Counted from the first letter of the stretch, positions 46,017 through 57,977 are shown. The stretch: 64,000 bases of DNA from Lujinxingia vulgaris (GCF_007997015.1 NZ_VOSM01000005.1:186001-250000); one strand, 5' to 3'. Numbers and translations are program-made. Notes: generated from the sequence alone by a model not told the origin.

Positions 46017-47171
46017 CTACTGCCCCTCCACACTCAGGCGCACGTCCGCAAAACACGCTGCAGAATCGGGCCCCAGCGCCTCATCCGGCACCTCTCTTCC
46101 CAGCGCGCTCAGGGCATGCGCGGTGGTGTAGTGAGCGACCACCTCACGGGCGCGCGCCGGCTCCAGAGTCGCCTCCTCGCAGGAGCGCACCAGCGTGAGC
46201 GCCACAATCGGAGGCACCTCCACGCCCTCATCCACAAGGCGCGCCACCATGGCGTGTGGGCCGCCCAGCAGCTCACAGACCCGGGTGCTGCTCAGATGCC
46301 CCATCCCTTCGACCTCCACCAGCGTCCCCTGGCTCTCGCTGGCCTCGCGCCGCTCCCGCACCCGCTGAGGCGTGGCCAGAAGATCGGCGTCGCCCGCGAT
46401 CCACATCACGCGGGCCTGCTCCCGGGCCACCGCCGCAGACGCGTTCCAGAAGACCGCCCCGCGCACCCCCTCGTCGCCAAGCATCGCAGAGGCGGCGCGC
46501 GCCCCGGCCGAATGCCCCACGACCACCACCTGATCGTCTGCGATCACGCGCCCCAACCCCTCATCTTCCTCCAGGGTCACGCGCGCCGCGCGCAGCACCT
46601 CCAGCGCCCGATCGCCCCCCGGCGCGCCCGTGGCCAGCACCTCGTTTAACCCCCACTCGCTGATCTGCGGCGCGGCCACCACAAGCCCGTGGCTGGCCAT
46701 CTGCACCAGCACATCGGCCGACTGCCCGGCAAAGCCTCCCGGCCCGTGCGCAAAGAGCACCACCCCGAACCCGCCATCGCGGTGATTATAGGCGTCGTGG
46801 CGCGCCTCGATCATCCAGCGCCACCCCGGCTCGATCAGCACTTCCCGCAAATCGTCGGGCATCTGCTCGCGCACATCGACGGCGACCTGCTGCATCGGGC
46901 TATTATCGATCGCCGGATAATAGACATCCATCAGGTGCTCCTCATCGATGCGCAGCGTGCGCATCCCTACCTCATAGGGCCCCATCGCATCATAGAGCTC
47001 GCAGAACTCCCCGATCACCTCCGGCGGCACGCCCTCGCCGCCGTCGGGCTGTTGAGGCTCACTGCTGGCCTGACACCCGCTCAAGCTCATGGCCCACAGC
47101 CCCAGACACACCCCCACAAGAAGTACGATCCACGCCTCCAACCCATCACCCTGCTGCGCTCGCTGCCTCAC
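46017..47171 (-). CDS. Alpha/beta-hydrolase lipoprotein
   Basis: The protein is 384 aa from GTG at 47171 (AGGGGG five bases upstream). A lipoprotein signal ends SLSGC-QA. The hydrolase core has VVLFAHGPGGFAGQSADVLV (oxyanion region) and the nucleophile elbow VVVGHSAGARAAS. An acid-loop stretch VMWIAGDADLLATP and a His in GMGHLSS follow. This resembles secreted chlorophyllase/PETase-like dienelactone hydrolases. The frame stays open far upstream through prfC on the other strand; that extension is an artefact. Confidence 0.87.
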   Translation of the reverse strand: MRQRAQQGDGLEAWIVLLVGVCLGLWAMSLSGCQASSEPQQPDGGEGVPPEVIGEFCELYDAMGPYEVGMRTLRIDEEHLMDVYYPAIDNSPMQQVAVDVREQMPDDLREVLIEPGWRWMIEARHDAYNHRDGGFGVVLFAHGPGGFAGQSADVLVQMASHGLVVAAPQISEWGLNEVLATGAPGGDRALEVLRAARVTLEEDEGLGRVIADDQVVVVGHSAGARAASAMLGDEGVRGAVFWNASAAVAREQARVMWIAGDADLLATPQRVRERREASESQGTLVEVEGMGHLSSTRVCELLGGPHAMVARLVDEGVEVPPIVALTLVRSCEEATLEPARAREVVAHYTTAHALSALGREVPDEALGPDSAACFADVRLSVEGQ

Positions 47172-47291
47172 GGAATCCCCCTGCGCGCTGCCGCGCTTGT
47201 AAGCCCCGCGCCCCCGCACTATTCTGCGCGCGCCCGGGGCCCTTAAAATTTGGCCCCACCTCGACGTCTCTTCAAAAAAAGCGATCCACCT

Positions 47292-48932
47292 ATGAGCACC
47301 GACCTCTCCCCCAAGAAAATCGCCGAGGAGGTCCAACGCCGGCGCACCTTCGCGATCATCTCGCACCCCGACGCCGGTAAGACCACCATGACCGAAAAGC
47401 TTCTGCTTTACGGCGGCGCCATCCACCTGGCCGGCAGCGTCAAGAGCCGACGCGCCGCCAAACACGCGGTCAGCGACTGGATGGAGATGGAGCAGCAACG
47501 CGGCATCTCCATCACCTCCTCGGTCTTGCAGTTCCCCTATGGCGACTACGCCATCAACCTGCTCGACACCCCCGGCCACGCCGACTTCTCGGAGGACACC
47601 TACCGCACGCTCGCTGCGGCAGACAGCGCCGTGATGCTCATGGACGTCGCCAAAGGCGTCGAGCCGCAGACCATCAAGCTCTTTAAGGTCTGCGCGATGC
47701 GCAAACTCCCCATCTTCACCTTTGTGAACAAGATGGACCGCTACGGCCGTCCGCCGCTGGAGCTGATGGAGGAGATCGAAGAGATCCTCGGCATCCGCTC
47801 CTGCCCCATCAACTGGCCTATCGGTGATGGTAAGGAGTTTAAGGGCGTTTACGACCGACTCAATGAAAAGATCATCGTCTTCGACTCCCAGGGCACCCAC
47901 GGGGAGTCGATCGTCGAAGAGGTCACCGTCGATCTCGACGATCCGCAGGCCGAAAAACTCCTGGGCACCGACCGCTACCTCAAGCTCCTCGACGACATTG
48001 AGCTGCTGGACATCGCCGGCGATCCCTTCGATCTGGAGCGCGTGCGCGCCGGCGAGCTCACCCCGATGTTCTTTGGCTCGGCGATGACCAACTTCGGCGT
48101 CGGCCCCTTCCTCAAAGCATTTGTCGAGATGGCGCCCTCGCCGGCCGAGGCCAAAGATCGCCTTGCGGTCAACCCGACGCGCCCTGAGTTCTCGGGCTTT
48201 GTCTTTAAGATCCAGGCCAACATGAACCCGGCCCACCGCGACCGCCTGGCCTTTATGCGCATCACCTCCGGCGTGTTTGAAAAAGACATGCAGGCGACCA
48301 TCAAGCGCGACAACCGTCAGGTCAAACTGGCCTACCCCCAGACCTTTATGGCCTCAGACCGCGAGGTCGCCGGGCGCGCGTTTGCCGGCGACATCATCGG
48401 GCTTTACGACCCGGGCAACTACCGCATCGGCGACACCCTCTTTACCGGCAGCCCGGTCGAAGAGACCGAGATCCCCCGCTTCAGCCCCGAGCATTTTGCG
48501 GTCGTCGAGATCAAAGAGGCGCTCAAACGCAAGCAGCTCACCAAGGGCCTCGACCAGCTCTCCGAGGAGGGCACGATTCAGGTCTTCCGCCAGCCCCACC
48601 TGGGCGACCTCGACGCGGTGGTCGGCGCCGTCGGTATCCTGCAGTTTGAGGTGCTCCAGCACCGCCTGGAGAACGAGTACAAGGTCAAGGTCAACCTGCG
48701 TCAGCTCAACTTCAAACACGCCCGCTGGGTCGATGGCGAGCCCTTCGACGAAGACGCGTTCAACCGCCAGGACTACACCAAGGTGCTGCGCGACCGCGAC
48801 GATCTTCCCATCGTGCTCTTCCGCAACGACTGGGCGCTCAACTACTGCACCCAGCAGAACCCGAAGCTGCGTTTCCTGCCCAACCCCCCCGGCACCCCGG
48901 GGCTCGAAGAGCTGCACGGCTCCACGGTCTGA
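47292..48932 (+). CDS. prfC: Peptide chain release factor 3
   Basis: The protein is 546 aa. The GTPase motifs are SHPDAGKTTMTE (G1), GISITSS (G2 region), DTPGHADFSEDTYR (G3) and FVNKMDR (G4). Domains II and III follow. The C-terminal half contains RQLNFKHARWV and LFRNDWALNYC, typical of RF3. It recycles RF1/RF2 from the ribosome after termination. The ATG at 47292 is used; the short upstream extension to 47250 has no support. Confidence 0.97.
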   Translation: MSTDLSPKKIAEEVQRRRTFAIISHPDAGKTTMTEKLLLYGGAIHLAGSVKSRRAAKHAVSDWMEMEQQRGISITSSVLQFPYGDYAINLLDTPGHADFSEDTYRTLAAADSAVMLMDVAKGVEPQTIKLFKVCAMRKLPIFTFVNKMDRYGRPPLELMEEIEEILGIRSCPINWPIGDGKEFKGVYDRLNEKIIVFDSQGTHGESIVEEVTVDLDDPQAEKLLGTDRYLKLLDDIELLDIAGDPFDLERVRAGELTPMFFGSAMTNFGVGPFLKAFVEMAPSPAEAKDRLAVNPTRPEFSGFVFKIQANMNPAHRDRLAFMRITSGVFEKDMQATIKRDNRQVKLAYPQTFMASDREVAGRAFAGDIIGLYDPGNYRIGDTLFTGSPVEETEIPRFSPEHFAVVEIKEALKRKQLTKGLDQLSEEGTIQVFRQPHLGDLDAVVGAVGILQFEVLQHRLENEYKVKVNLRQLNFKHARWVDGEPFDEDAFNRQDYTKVLRDRDDLPIVLFRNDWALNYCTQQNPKLRFLPNPPGTPGLEELHGSTV

Positions 48933-48981
48933 ACGCTGCGCTCCTCGTCACCAACGAGGGGCCGGTGAGGCTCTGCGCAAT

Positions 48982-49014
48982 AAAAAACGGACGCCCTCGG
49001 GCGTCCGTTTTTCT
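48982..49014. terminator. Bidirectional terminator between prfC and gpsA
   Basis: The stem ACGGACGCC/GGCGTCCGT (48987-49008) has A-runs on its left and TTTTTCTTTT on its right. It therefore has a T-tract after the hairpin in both directions and serves the two convergent genes. Confidence 0.93.
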
Positions 49015-49040
49015 TTTATTATCAAGAGCTTAAAGGCACA

Positions 49041-50051
49041 TCACATCCAACCGCCGAGCTCCGCTTTGAGCGGACGCGACATCAGGTCGCTGACGGCCTG
49101 GCGGGTGTCTTTGCCCTCGTAGATCACCTGGTAGACCTGCTCGCTGATGGGCATCTCCACGCCGATTTTGGCGGCCAGGTTATGCACGCTGCGCGAGGTC
49201 TTGATGCCCTCGGCGACCATGTTCATCTCGCTCAAAATCGCGTCGATGGTCATGCCCTGGCCGAGCTTAAAGCCCACGGTGCGGTTACGGCTCAAGCCCC
49301 CGGTGCAGGTGAGCACGAGGTCGCCCATACCCGCCAGACCGGTCAGGGTGAGCGGGTTGGCCCCCATACGCACGCCCAGGCGAGTGATCTCGTTGAGCCC
49401 GCGGGTGATCATGCCGGCCGAGGCGTTGAGGCCCAGCTCCATGCCGCTGACCGCACCGGATGCAATCGCGATGACGTTTTTAAGCGCCCCGCCGATCTCC
49501 ACGCCCACCACGTCGTTGGAGGTGTAGGCGCGAAAATACGTGGTGCTGAAGACCTGCTGCACCTTCACCGCCAGGCGATGGTTGTAGCTTGCGATCGTGA
49601 CCGCGGTGGGTTTGCAGGTGGCGACCTCACGGGCGAAGCTCGGCCCGGAGAGGTAGCATAAAAAGGGGTGAAAGCGCGGGGCGAGCACGTCTTCGAGGAT
49701 CTCGCTGACCAGCATCAACGAGTCGTTCTCAATGCCCTTGGTGGCGCTGACGATGGGGATGCCGTCGGGCAAAAAGGGCGCGGCCTGGGTCATGACCTCG
49801 CGCAGAACGTGGCTGGGCGGCACCGAGACGATCATCTCTTTGCCGCTGACGGCCTCCTCCATGTCGTTGGTCGCGCGCAGGTTCTCGGGCAGATCGATGC
49901 CTTCGAGGTAGACCGCGTTCTGGTGGGTCTCGTTGATCGACGCCGAGAGCGTGGGCTCATGCACCCACATCATCACCTGATGGCCCTGGTCGGCCAGTAG
50001 TCTTGCGAGCGCTGTTCCCCAGGAACCACCTCCGATCACACCGATCTTCAT
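49041..50051 (-). CDS. gpsA: NAD(P)+-dependent glycerol-3-phosphate dehydrogenase
   Basis: The protein is 336 aa. The nucleotide-binding GGGSWGTALARLLA opens the protein, and ATKGIE, GPSFAREVA and VEIGGALKNVIAIASG are conserved blocks with the catalytic Lys. NPLTLTGLAGMGDLVLTC is the C-terminal signature. It makes sn-glycerol-3-phosphate for phospholipids. Two cNMP-binding proteins lie just upstream on the same strand. Confidence 0.97.
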   Translation of the reverse strand: MKIGVIGGGSWGTALARLLADQGHQVMMWVHEPTLSASINETHQNAVYLEGIDLPENLRATNDMEEAVSGKEMIVSVPPSHVLREVMTQAAPFLPDGIPIVSATKGIENDSLMLVSEILEDVLAPRFHPFLCYLSGPSFAREVATCKPTAVTIASYNHRLAVKVQQVFSTTYFRAYTSNDVVGVEIGGALKNVIAIASGAVSGMELGLNASAGMITRGLNEITRLGVRMGANPLTLTGLAGMGDLVLTCTGGLSRNRTVGFKLGQGMTIDAILSEMNMVAEGIKTSRSVHNLAAKIGVEMPISEQVYQVIYEGKDTRQAVSDLMSRPLKAELGGWM

Positions 50052-50105
50052 GCGTACCTCCAGCTCACCAACGAAGCCACTTAAGTGTATGAATTTAAAA
50101 GCGTT

Positions 50106-50621
50106 TCAGGCGTTTCGCGTGCGCCTGCGCAGCAGGCGCAGGGTCTCGGCCGGGTTGCCAAAGACCTCGTGGAGACGCTCATTGGCGTCGCGCATCTCCT
50201 GAACGAGCGCCTCGGCCAGCTCATCGACCAGCCGAAACGCCACCGAGTCGCCGGCCTCAAACATGGTCTCAAAACGCTCGCGGTCCAGCTTGAGCACCAC
50301 ACTGCGCTCCAGCGCTACGGCCGAGCTGTGATGCCGCCAGGGTTTGACCAGGTACGAGAGCGCCATAAAAGTGCCGGGCCGATCGATCTGCTCAACCTTA
50401 CGCCCGACGGGCTGGCGGGTCAGCGACTGCTCCAGACGCCCGGAGATGAGCACGTAGCAGGACTGCCCCTCGCGCCCCACCGCCCAGAGCACCTCGCGCG
50501 GGGCGAGCGTGCGCAGGTCGCAGGCGTCGATGAGGTGGTCGAACTCCTCGTCGCTCAGCGCGTCAAAGAAAGGTCGCGCACGCAGCGCCTCGCGGGCCAG
50601 GCGGTGACGATCGGTCGGCAT
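50106..50621 (-). CDS. Cyclic-nucleotide-binding-domain protein
   Basis: The protein is 171 aa, essentially one CNB fold (about 15-130; VLWAVGREGQSCYVLISGRLEQ, then PGTFMALSYL), with C-terminal helices and no DNA-binding domain. The phosphate-binding cassette is poor (no GExxLLxxxxR-like motif), so cNMP binding is doubtful. It is separated by 23 bp from a second CNB protein upstream and ends 54 bp before gpsA. Confidence 0.82.
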   Translation of the reverse strand: MPTDRHRLAREALRARPFFDALSDEEFDHLIDACDLRTLAPREVLWAVGREGQSCYVLISGRLEQSLTRQPVGRKVEQIDRPGTFMALSYLVKPWRHHSSAVALERSVVLKLDRERFETMFEAGDSVAFRLVDELAEALVQEMRDANERLHEVFGNPAETLRLLRRRTRNA

Positions 50622-50644
50622 AGGTGAGGTCCGGCGTTGGAAGC

Positions 50645-51190
50645 TCAGGCTTTACGAAGGCGCCCGAGCATATCGTGAAGTTGACTCTCAAAAGCGTCGA
50701 TATGGTCGTCCGGGTCTAAAAAGACCTCCTGGACGCGCTCGTCGGTCTGGCGACGTCGCTCACCGACGGTGCGCGCAAGCCCCAGAATGATCTTGTAGGC
50801 GGCCTTACTGCCGGCGCGGCGCATCGCCTCAAAGGAGGCCCGTGAGAGCTTGAGCATCTCGACCTCATCGACCGCGCTGACGGTGGCCGAGCGCGGACCG
50901 CCCTCAATCAGGCTCATCTCCCCCACGACCGTGCCTTCACCAAGGGTGGCCAGCACCACCTTCTCGCCAAGCGGGCTGACCGCAGAGACCTCCAGGGTGC
51001 CGCTGCGCACGATGTAGAGCGCGTCGGACTCATCGCCCTGCTCAAAGAGGATCTTCTCGGCCTCCATCGCCTCGACGGTGCAGGCCCCCACCACCTCGCT
51101 GACCTCGGCGGCGCTCAGGGTCTGGAAGAGCTCCAGAGACTCAAACACCGCGCGAAGATCGGCGGTGCGGGCGGTGATCGTTGTGCTCAT
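50645..51190 (-). CDS. Cyclic-nucleotide-binding-domain protein
   Basis: The protein is 181 aa. The CNB domain (about 12-130) is better preserved than in its neighbour: LFEQGDESDALYIVRSGTLEV and the cassette GEMSLIEGGPRSATV, with the Arg expected to hold the ligand phosphate. A C-terminal helical tail (RRRQTDERVQEVFLDPDDHI) follows and there is no HTH. Both tandem proteins end in a similar ERxxEVFxxP segment. I use the ATG at 51190; the extension to 51262 looks non-coding. Confidence 0.85.
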   Translation of the reverse strand: MSTTITARTADLRAVFESLELFQTLSAAEVSEVVGACTVEAMEAEKILFEQGDESDALYIVRSGTLEVSAVSPLGEKVVLATLGEGTVVGEMSLIEGGPRSATVSAVDEVEMLKLSRASFEAMRRAGSKAAYKIILGLARTVGERRRQTDERVQEVFLDPDDHIDAFESQLHDMLGRLRKA

Positions 51191-51544
51191 ATCGCACTCA
51201 TCGCAGATGGTGCGCCCGACAAAGGCCGGAGCGCGTTCAATCCAGGCGGGCGCAGCGCACATCCGCGCCAGGCTCGCCGCAGTGTATCGGTGCGCCTGAT
51301 AAGGCGCAACAACTTCGCCCGGCTCATCAGCGCCGGCCGCGCCATAGCGGCTCCTTTCTTTTCACCCGATTGACCATCCCTCATCAATGTCGAAATTCAC
51401 ACTATTCGCATTTCAACGTCTCACCCTCGTTGGCAGGAGTCTTCCGGCTGGCGAGATGACGTTGATCATCGGCTGGCACAGGGCGCAGGACCTCCACCGA
51501 GGGCCGAGCACCGGCGAAGGCCGTACCAACCAAGGAGCAGTATT
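51191..51544. other. Divergent promoter region
   Basis: A gap of about 350 bp lies between the minus-strand CNB gene and the plus-strand CHRD gene. The middle (51340-51415) is A/T-richer, with TTGACC near 51369 as a weak -35 candidate, but no good -10 pairs with it. I find no credible gene or hairpin here. Confidence 0.45.
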
Positions 51545-52495
51545 ATGAGAACGATGCGATGGATCAGCATCTCCCTCATCGGCGCGGCGGCGACCCTGCA
51601 GTGGGGCTGCGGCACCGAGCTCGATCCGACGGATGATGTCACGCAGAGCTACTCCAGTGCGCTGGCCGGCGACTTCATGGAGCCGGCGGTCGCCTCGACC
51701 GGAACCGGCGACATCGACGTGGCGCTTGATAAGGATGACGTCCTCAGGATCGAGGGCGACTTCGATAACCTGGTGGCCGACCTGCGCACCTTTGGCGGCG
51801 GCGCCGTACATCTTCGCGAAGATACCGATCAGGAGACCGCCCGCAGCCTCTTCACCTTCGACGTGGACGTCAACGACGACGAGCGCGGCGGCACCTTCTC
51901 CGAAGACATTGAGCTGACCGCCGACCAGGTTCAGGCGTTTCGCGCCGGGCGCTACTACATCACCGTGCACAGCGCGGCCTACCCCGATGGCGAGCTGCGC
52001 GCGCAGCTCACTGAGTCTTCGCCCAGCGTCTCGGGCATCGACGACTCCTGGGGACTGATGCTCACTCCGGAGGCCCAGCCCCATGATGTCGACAGCGACG
52101 CCGAGGGCTGGATGTGGGCGATTTTGCGCCGCGACAACGTGCTGGTGATCAGCGGCGTAGTCGACAACCTCTCCAGCGATCTCGTCGAGATCAACGGTGG
52201 CGCGATCAACCTCCACGACACCGACGACGATGAAGACACCGGCCCGCTACTCTTCAACCTCGATTACGAGATGATCGACGAAGACAGCGTGCGCTTCTGG
52301 TACACCGCCACGCTGAGCACCGAAGAGACGCTGCGCATGAAGGCCGACGACTTCTACGTCAACGTCATCACCGAAGATAACCGCGATGGCGAGGTGCGCG
52401 CCGACATCACCCACGACGATCGCAACTTCTTCGAAGAGATCTGGGATGATGTGATGGACGACCGCGACCCGACCACCGAAGATCCCCCCTTCTAA
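51545..52495 (+). CDS. Lipoprotein with two CHRD domains
   Basis: The protein is 316 aa. A lipoprotein signal (ATLQWGC-GT) precedes two repeats ending in the CHRD-like strand pattern, YYITVHSAAYPDGELRAQL (about 138-156) and FYVNVITEDNRDGEVRADI (about 277-295). CHRD domains occur in chordin and in bacterial surface proteins of unknown role. The tail is very acidic (DDVMDDRDPTTED). AAGGAG lies seven bases before the ATG. Confidence 0.88.
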   Translation: MRTMRWISISLIGAAATLQWGCGTELDPTDDVTQSYSSALAGDFMEPAVASTGTGDIDVALDKDDVLRIEGDFDNLVADLRTFGGGAVHLREDTDQETARSLFTFDVDVNDDERGGTFSEDIELTADQVQAFRAGRYYITVHSAAYPDGELRAQLTESSPSVSGIDDSWGLMLTPEAQPHDVDSDAEGWMWAILRRDNVLVISGVVDNLSSDLVEINGGAINLHDTDDDEDTGPLLFNLDYEMIDEDSVRFWYTATLSTEETLRMKADDFYVNVITEDNRDGEVRADITHDDRNFFEEIWDDVMDDRDPTTEDPPF

Positions 52496-52510
52496 GCCGC
52501 AACGCAGGCT

Positions 52511-53092
52511 TTAAGGGTTGAGGTTTTGCAAGATCGCCGGGAGCTCTGCTCCCGGCGCTTTCACTCTGCGCACCGCGCGCCGCGCGGGCGCATCGGCCGC
52601 GGGCACAAGCTCCACGATCGTAAAGCTCAGCGCGTGGCGCGCGTCTTTCGGGTGATGCTCCACCGCGTCCACCACCCACTCCTCGCTCTGAAAATCGGGG
52701 AAAAACGTGTCGCCCTGGTGGCGGCCGTGCACCACCGTGAGGATCAGACGATCCGCGATGGGAAGCGTGGCCTCATAGAGCGTGGCGCCGCCGCCGATCA
52801 TCGCCTCTTCGGCCTGATGATCGACGCGGGCCGAGCGCAGCGCCTCATCGAGATCATGGAAGATCTCGGCACCCTCGGCTTCATAATCTTCGTTATGTGT
52901 GAGCACCAGGTTGGGGCGCTTTTTAAGCGGACCTCCCAGTGATTCAAAGGTCTTTCGACCCATGATCACCGGGCGGCCCAGCGTGCGTTTTTTGAAATGC
53001 GCAAAGTCGTCGGGCAGCCGCCACAGAAGATCGTTCTGGCCGCCGATGGTCATCCCCTCGTCCAGCGCAGCGATGAGCACAATCTCCATCAT
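52511..53092 (-). CDS. folA: Dihydrofolate reductase
   Basis: The protein is 193 aa. IVLIAALDEGMTIGGQNDLLWRLPDDFAHFK holds the substrate-site Asp and Trp; MGRKTFESLG binds cofactor, and MIGGGATLYE is the second nucleotide motif. It reduces dihydrofolate to tetrahydrofolate. The C-terminus has about 25 extra residues rich in Ala and Arg. The ATG shares one base with the thyA stop (TGATG), so the two are coupled; ThyA produces the dihydrofolate that this enzyme recycles. Confidence 0.96.
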   Translation of the reverse strand: MMEIVLIAALDEGMTIGGQNDLLWRLPDDFAHFKKRTLGRPVIMGRKTFESLGGPLKKRPNLVLTHNEDYEAEGAEIFHDLDEALRSARVDHQAEEAMIGGGATLYEATLPIADRLILTVVHGRHQGDTFFPDFQSEEWVVDAVEHHPKDARHALSFTIVELVPAADAPARRAVRRVKAPGAELPAILQNLNP

Positions 53093-53886
53093 CAGACCGC
53101 GATCGGGGCGCTGATCTTCGGGTGCGACGCGTACCCCTCGATGCGGATGTCCTCGAAGGTGAACTGGTCGATCTCTTTGATCTCCGGGTTGAGCCAGAGG
53201 GTGGGCAGCGCCATCGGCTCCCGGCTCAGCTGCAGCTGCGCCTGCTCGATGTGGTTGAGGTAGAGGTGCGCATCGCCCAGGGTGTGCACAAAGTCGCCGG
53301 GTTTGAGCCCCACGACCTGCGCCACCATCGAGGTCAAAAGCGCATACGACGCGATGTTAAAGGGCAGGCCTAAAAAGATATCGGCGCTGCGCTGGTAGAG
53401 CTGGCAGCTCAGCCGCCCCTCACTCACGTAAAACTGAAAAAGGGTGTGGCAGGGGGGAAGCGCCATCGACTCGACATCGGCCACGTTCCACGCGCTCACG
53501 ATGTGGCGGCGAGAGTGGGGGTTTGTGCGCAGCTGCTCGATCACACGCGCGATCTGGTCGATATGCCCCCCGTCGGGGGTGGGCCAGGAGCGCCACTGCA
53601 CCCCGTAGACCGGCCCGAGGTTGCCCTCGTCGTCGGCCCATTCATCCCAGATGCGCACCTTATTCTCTTTAAGATACGCGATGTTGGAGTCGCCGCGAAG
53701 AAACCACAGAAGCTCATGAATGATCGAGCGAAAGTGCAGCTTCTTGGTGGTCACCGCCGGGAAGCCCTCCGAGAGATCAAAGCGCATCTGGTGGCCAAAG
53801 ATGCCACGGGTGCCGGTGCCGGTGCGATCGTCGCGCACCGTGCCGTGTTCCAGCACGTGGGCCATCAGGTCGAGGTAGGCTTGCAT
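53092..53886 (-). CDS. thyA: Thymidylate synthase
   Basis: The protein is 264 aa, the size of the short ThyA class. The conserved blocks are [41 protein letters not shown] with the catalytic Cys, and [22 protein letters not shown]. It methylates dUMP to dTMP with methylene-tetrahydrofolate. It is the first gene of the thyA-folA operon. Confidence 0.97.
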   Translation of the reverse strand: MQAYLDLMAHVLEHGTVRDDRTGTGTRGIFGHQMRFDLSEGFPAVTTKKLHFRSIIHELLWFLRGDSNIAYLKENKVRIWDEWADDEGNLGPVYGVQWRSWPTPDGGHIDQIARVIEQLRTNPHSRRHIVSAWNVADVESMALPPCHTLFQFYVSEGRLSCQLYQRSADIFLGLPFNIASYALLTSMVAQVVGLKPGDFVHTLGDAHLYLNHIEQAQLQLSREPMALPTLWLNPEIKEIDQFTFEDIRIEGYASHPKISAPIAV

Positions 53887-53907
53887 GGTCGTGGCTCGCG
53901 CAAAAAA

Positions 53908-54795
53908 TCAGGCCTGAGGCCCGAAGCCCAGGATGATGTAGCCGCCGGACTTCTCATCTTTCTTCAGCTCCAGAAGGCCGCGTTTTTCGGCGTCTTCCAG
54001 CAGATCGCTGAAGTTGCGGTAGCCGTAGAAAGTCTCGGAGAAGTGGGGCTTTTTGCGCTTGATGGTCTGCTTGACCATCGAGCCCCAGACGTTCTCATCG
54101 CGCTCGCGGAAGAGCGACTCGGTGGTGTCGAGCACCAGGTCCAGCGCTTCTTCTTTGGAGCCGACCTCATCGGCCTTGGTGTGCTGAGCGGCCGGCGCGG
54201 CCTTGGGCGCGCTCTCGGCGGGGGCGCTGGCACCGTTGGAGCTGCTGCTCGAGGAGCTGCTCGTGCTGCGCGATTTCGCGCTGCTGCGGTCGCGCCCTTT
54301 GTTCTTATCAGCCTTCTTGGACTTGCGCTTATCGCGCACCAGATCGTCGTAGAAGATGTACTCATCGCAGTTCTCGATGAGCAGATCGGAGGAGGAGTTC
54401 TTGACCCCCATGCCGATCACTTTCTTGTTATTTTCCCGCAACTTACTGACCAGCGGCGAAAAGTCGGAGTCGCCGCTGATGATCACGAAAAGGTCGACGT
54501 GGGACTTGGTGTAGCAGAGGTCCAGGGCGTCGACGACCATGCGGATGTCGGCGGAGTTTTTGCCCGAGTAGCTCACGTGCGGGATCTCAATGAGCTCAAA
54601 GGCCGACTCGTGCATCGGCTTTTTGGAGGACTTGTAGCGGTCCCAGTCGGCGTAGGCTTTTTTGACAACGATGTTGCCCTTATCGAGCAGGCGCTGGAGC
54701 ACGAGGTGGATGTCGAAGTCGTCGTACTTCGCGTCTTTGGCGCCGATGACGACGTTCTCAAAGTCGGCGAAGATCGCGATGTTAGGTGCGTCCAT
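53908..54795 (-). CDS. NYN-domain (LabA/DUF88-like) nuclease with C-terminal OST-HTH domain
   Basis: The protein is 295 aa. A PIN-like NYN domain (about 1-155) has the acidic residues in IFADFENV, SADIRMVVDAL and ISGDSDFSPL. A Lys- and Ser-rich linker (about 158-210, with nine Ser in a row) leads to an OST-HTH/LOTUS-like domain (about 220-295; SMVKQTIKRKKPHFSE...RGLLEL). It is likely an RNase acting on RNA bound by the HTH module. It is monocistronic, 21 bp upstream of thyA on the same strand. Confidence 0.92.
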   Translation of the reverse strand: MDAPNIAIFADFENVVIGAKDAKYDDFDIHLVLQRLLDKGNIVVKKAYADWDRYKSSKKPMHESAFELIEIPHVSYSGKNSADIRMVVDALDLCYTKSHVDLFVIISGDSDFSPLVSKLRENNKKVIGMGVKNSSSDLLIENCDEYIFYDDLVRDKRKSKKADKNKGRDRSSAKSRSTSSSSSSSSNGASAPAESAPKAAPAAQHTKADEVGSKEEALDLVLDTTESLFRERDENVWGSMVKQTIKRKKPHFSETFYGYRNFSDLLEDAEKRGLLELKKDEKSGGYIILGFGPQA

Positions 54796-55043
54796 AAAGG
54801 GTGTTCCTTGGGGAAAATTGAATCAACAAAACAGCTTAAAAAGCGGCGCGTCTGCGCCGCAGCCTAACGGATGAGCCCCCTCTGGCGCAACCTCGGCGCG
54901 TGACCCCGGGGTGGGTCTGGGCCTGTGTTGGCGCTTGTCGAAGCTGGCCTTCGGGCTTAGGTTTCGCGGCGCTTCACCCCCCGAAAGTGCGGGGACGGTG
55001 GAGCCAGATATCCTACCTTTCATGCCCATAAAGGGAGACATGT

Positions 55044-55439
55044 ATGCGAATTCTGCACACGATGCTGCGCGTCGGAAACCTGGAGCGCTCGATCCAGTTC
55101 TACACCGAAGTTCTGGGGATGGAGCTCTTGCGCCAGAAAGACTATCCGGGGGGCAAGTTCACCCTGGCCTTTCTGGGCTACGGCCCCGAGTCGACGCACC
55201 CGGCGCTGGAGCTGACCTACAACTGGGACCGCGACAGCTACGATCTGGGCGACGCCTACGGGCATATCGCGCTGGGCGTCGATGATATTTACGCGACCTG
55301 CGACGCCATCAAGGCCGCCGGCGGTAAGGTGGTGCGTGAGCCCGGGCCGATGAAGCACGGCACGACCGTGATCGCGTTTGTGGAAGATCCTGACGGCTAT
55401 AAGGTCGAGCTCATTGAGCTGGGCACCCAGGGCTCCTGA
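55044..55439 (+). CDS. gloA: Lactoylglutathione lyase (glyoxalase I)
   Basis: The protein is 131 aa. Classical GloA features are [20 protein letters not shown] with the first metal His, [21 protein letters not shown] with the second His, and [14 protein letters not shown] with the last Glu ligand. It converts the methylglyoxal-glutathione adduct to lactoylglutathione. GGGAG precedes the ATG. Nothing recognisable lies in the 250 bp upstream. Confidence 0.96.
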   Translation: MRILHTMLRVGNLERSIQFYTEVLGMELLRQKDYPGGKFTLAFLGYGPESTHPALELTYNWDRDSYDLGDAYGHIALGVDDIYATCDAIKAAGGKVVREPGPMKHGTTVIAFVEDPDGYKVELIELGTQGS

Positions 55440-55460
55440 GCATGAGACGCTACGCGCCTC

Positions 55461-57593
<2,133 letters not shown>

Positions 57594-57644
57594 TCGTCCC
57601 CCTTAGCGTGATCTCATGCGTTGGTCAGCCGCCGCTGTGGCGCC

Positions 57645-57914
57645 TTAAAAGCCCATGGCCTCGGCCAGATGGGTCTCGCAGAGGGCGGTGGCGTCGCCGC
57701 TGCGCTCGCGCAACGTCTCGCAGGCCTCGCAGCGCTGCGCCTGGTCGTAGACCTTCTCATCGCGCGACTGCTGATCGAGCTCCATCAGCCGCTCCTGAGC
57801 GCGCGCGCTGGCGGGCACAAAGCTCTCAACGTCCCAGCCGGGCTTATTTTTGAGGGCGCGCACGCCCTCCTGCACCACACGTTTTTTATGACGATTGCTG
57901 TACTTCTCAGACAT
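57645..57914 (-). CDS. Small hypothetical protein
   Basis: The protein is 89 aa, charged and helical, with C77-x2-C-like cysteines (CEAC and a later C) in RCEACETLRERSGDATALCE. GGAGGGAG precedes the ATG. I recognise no family. The two or three cysteines could bind a metal. It is 51 bp upstream of the histidine kinase on the same strand, so they may share a transcript. Confidence 0.6.
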   Translation of the reverse strand: MSEKYSNRHKKRVVQEGVRALKNKPGWDVESFVPASARAQERLMELDQQSRDEKVYDQAQRCEACETLRERSGDATALCETHLAEAMGF

Positions 57915-57977
57915 CGCTCCCTCCGCCTTCAGACGTCGTGATCGCGCGCCAATGCGCCGCCCACGATCTACCGAAGA

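Noticed and set aside
47172-48236. N-terminal extension of the hydrolase lipoprotein to 48236
   Set aside because: The extension is antisense to prfC; the real signal peptide begins at the GTG at 47171 with an SD.
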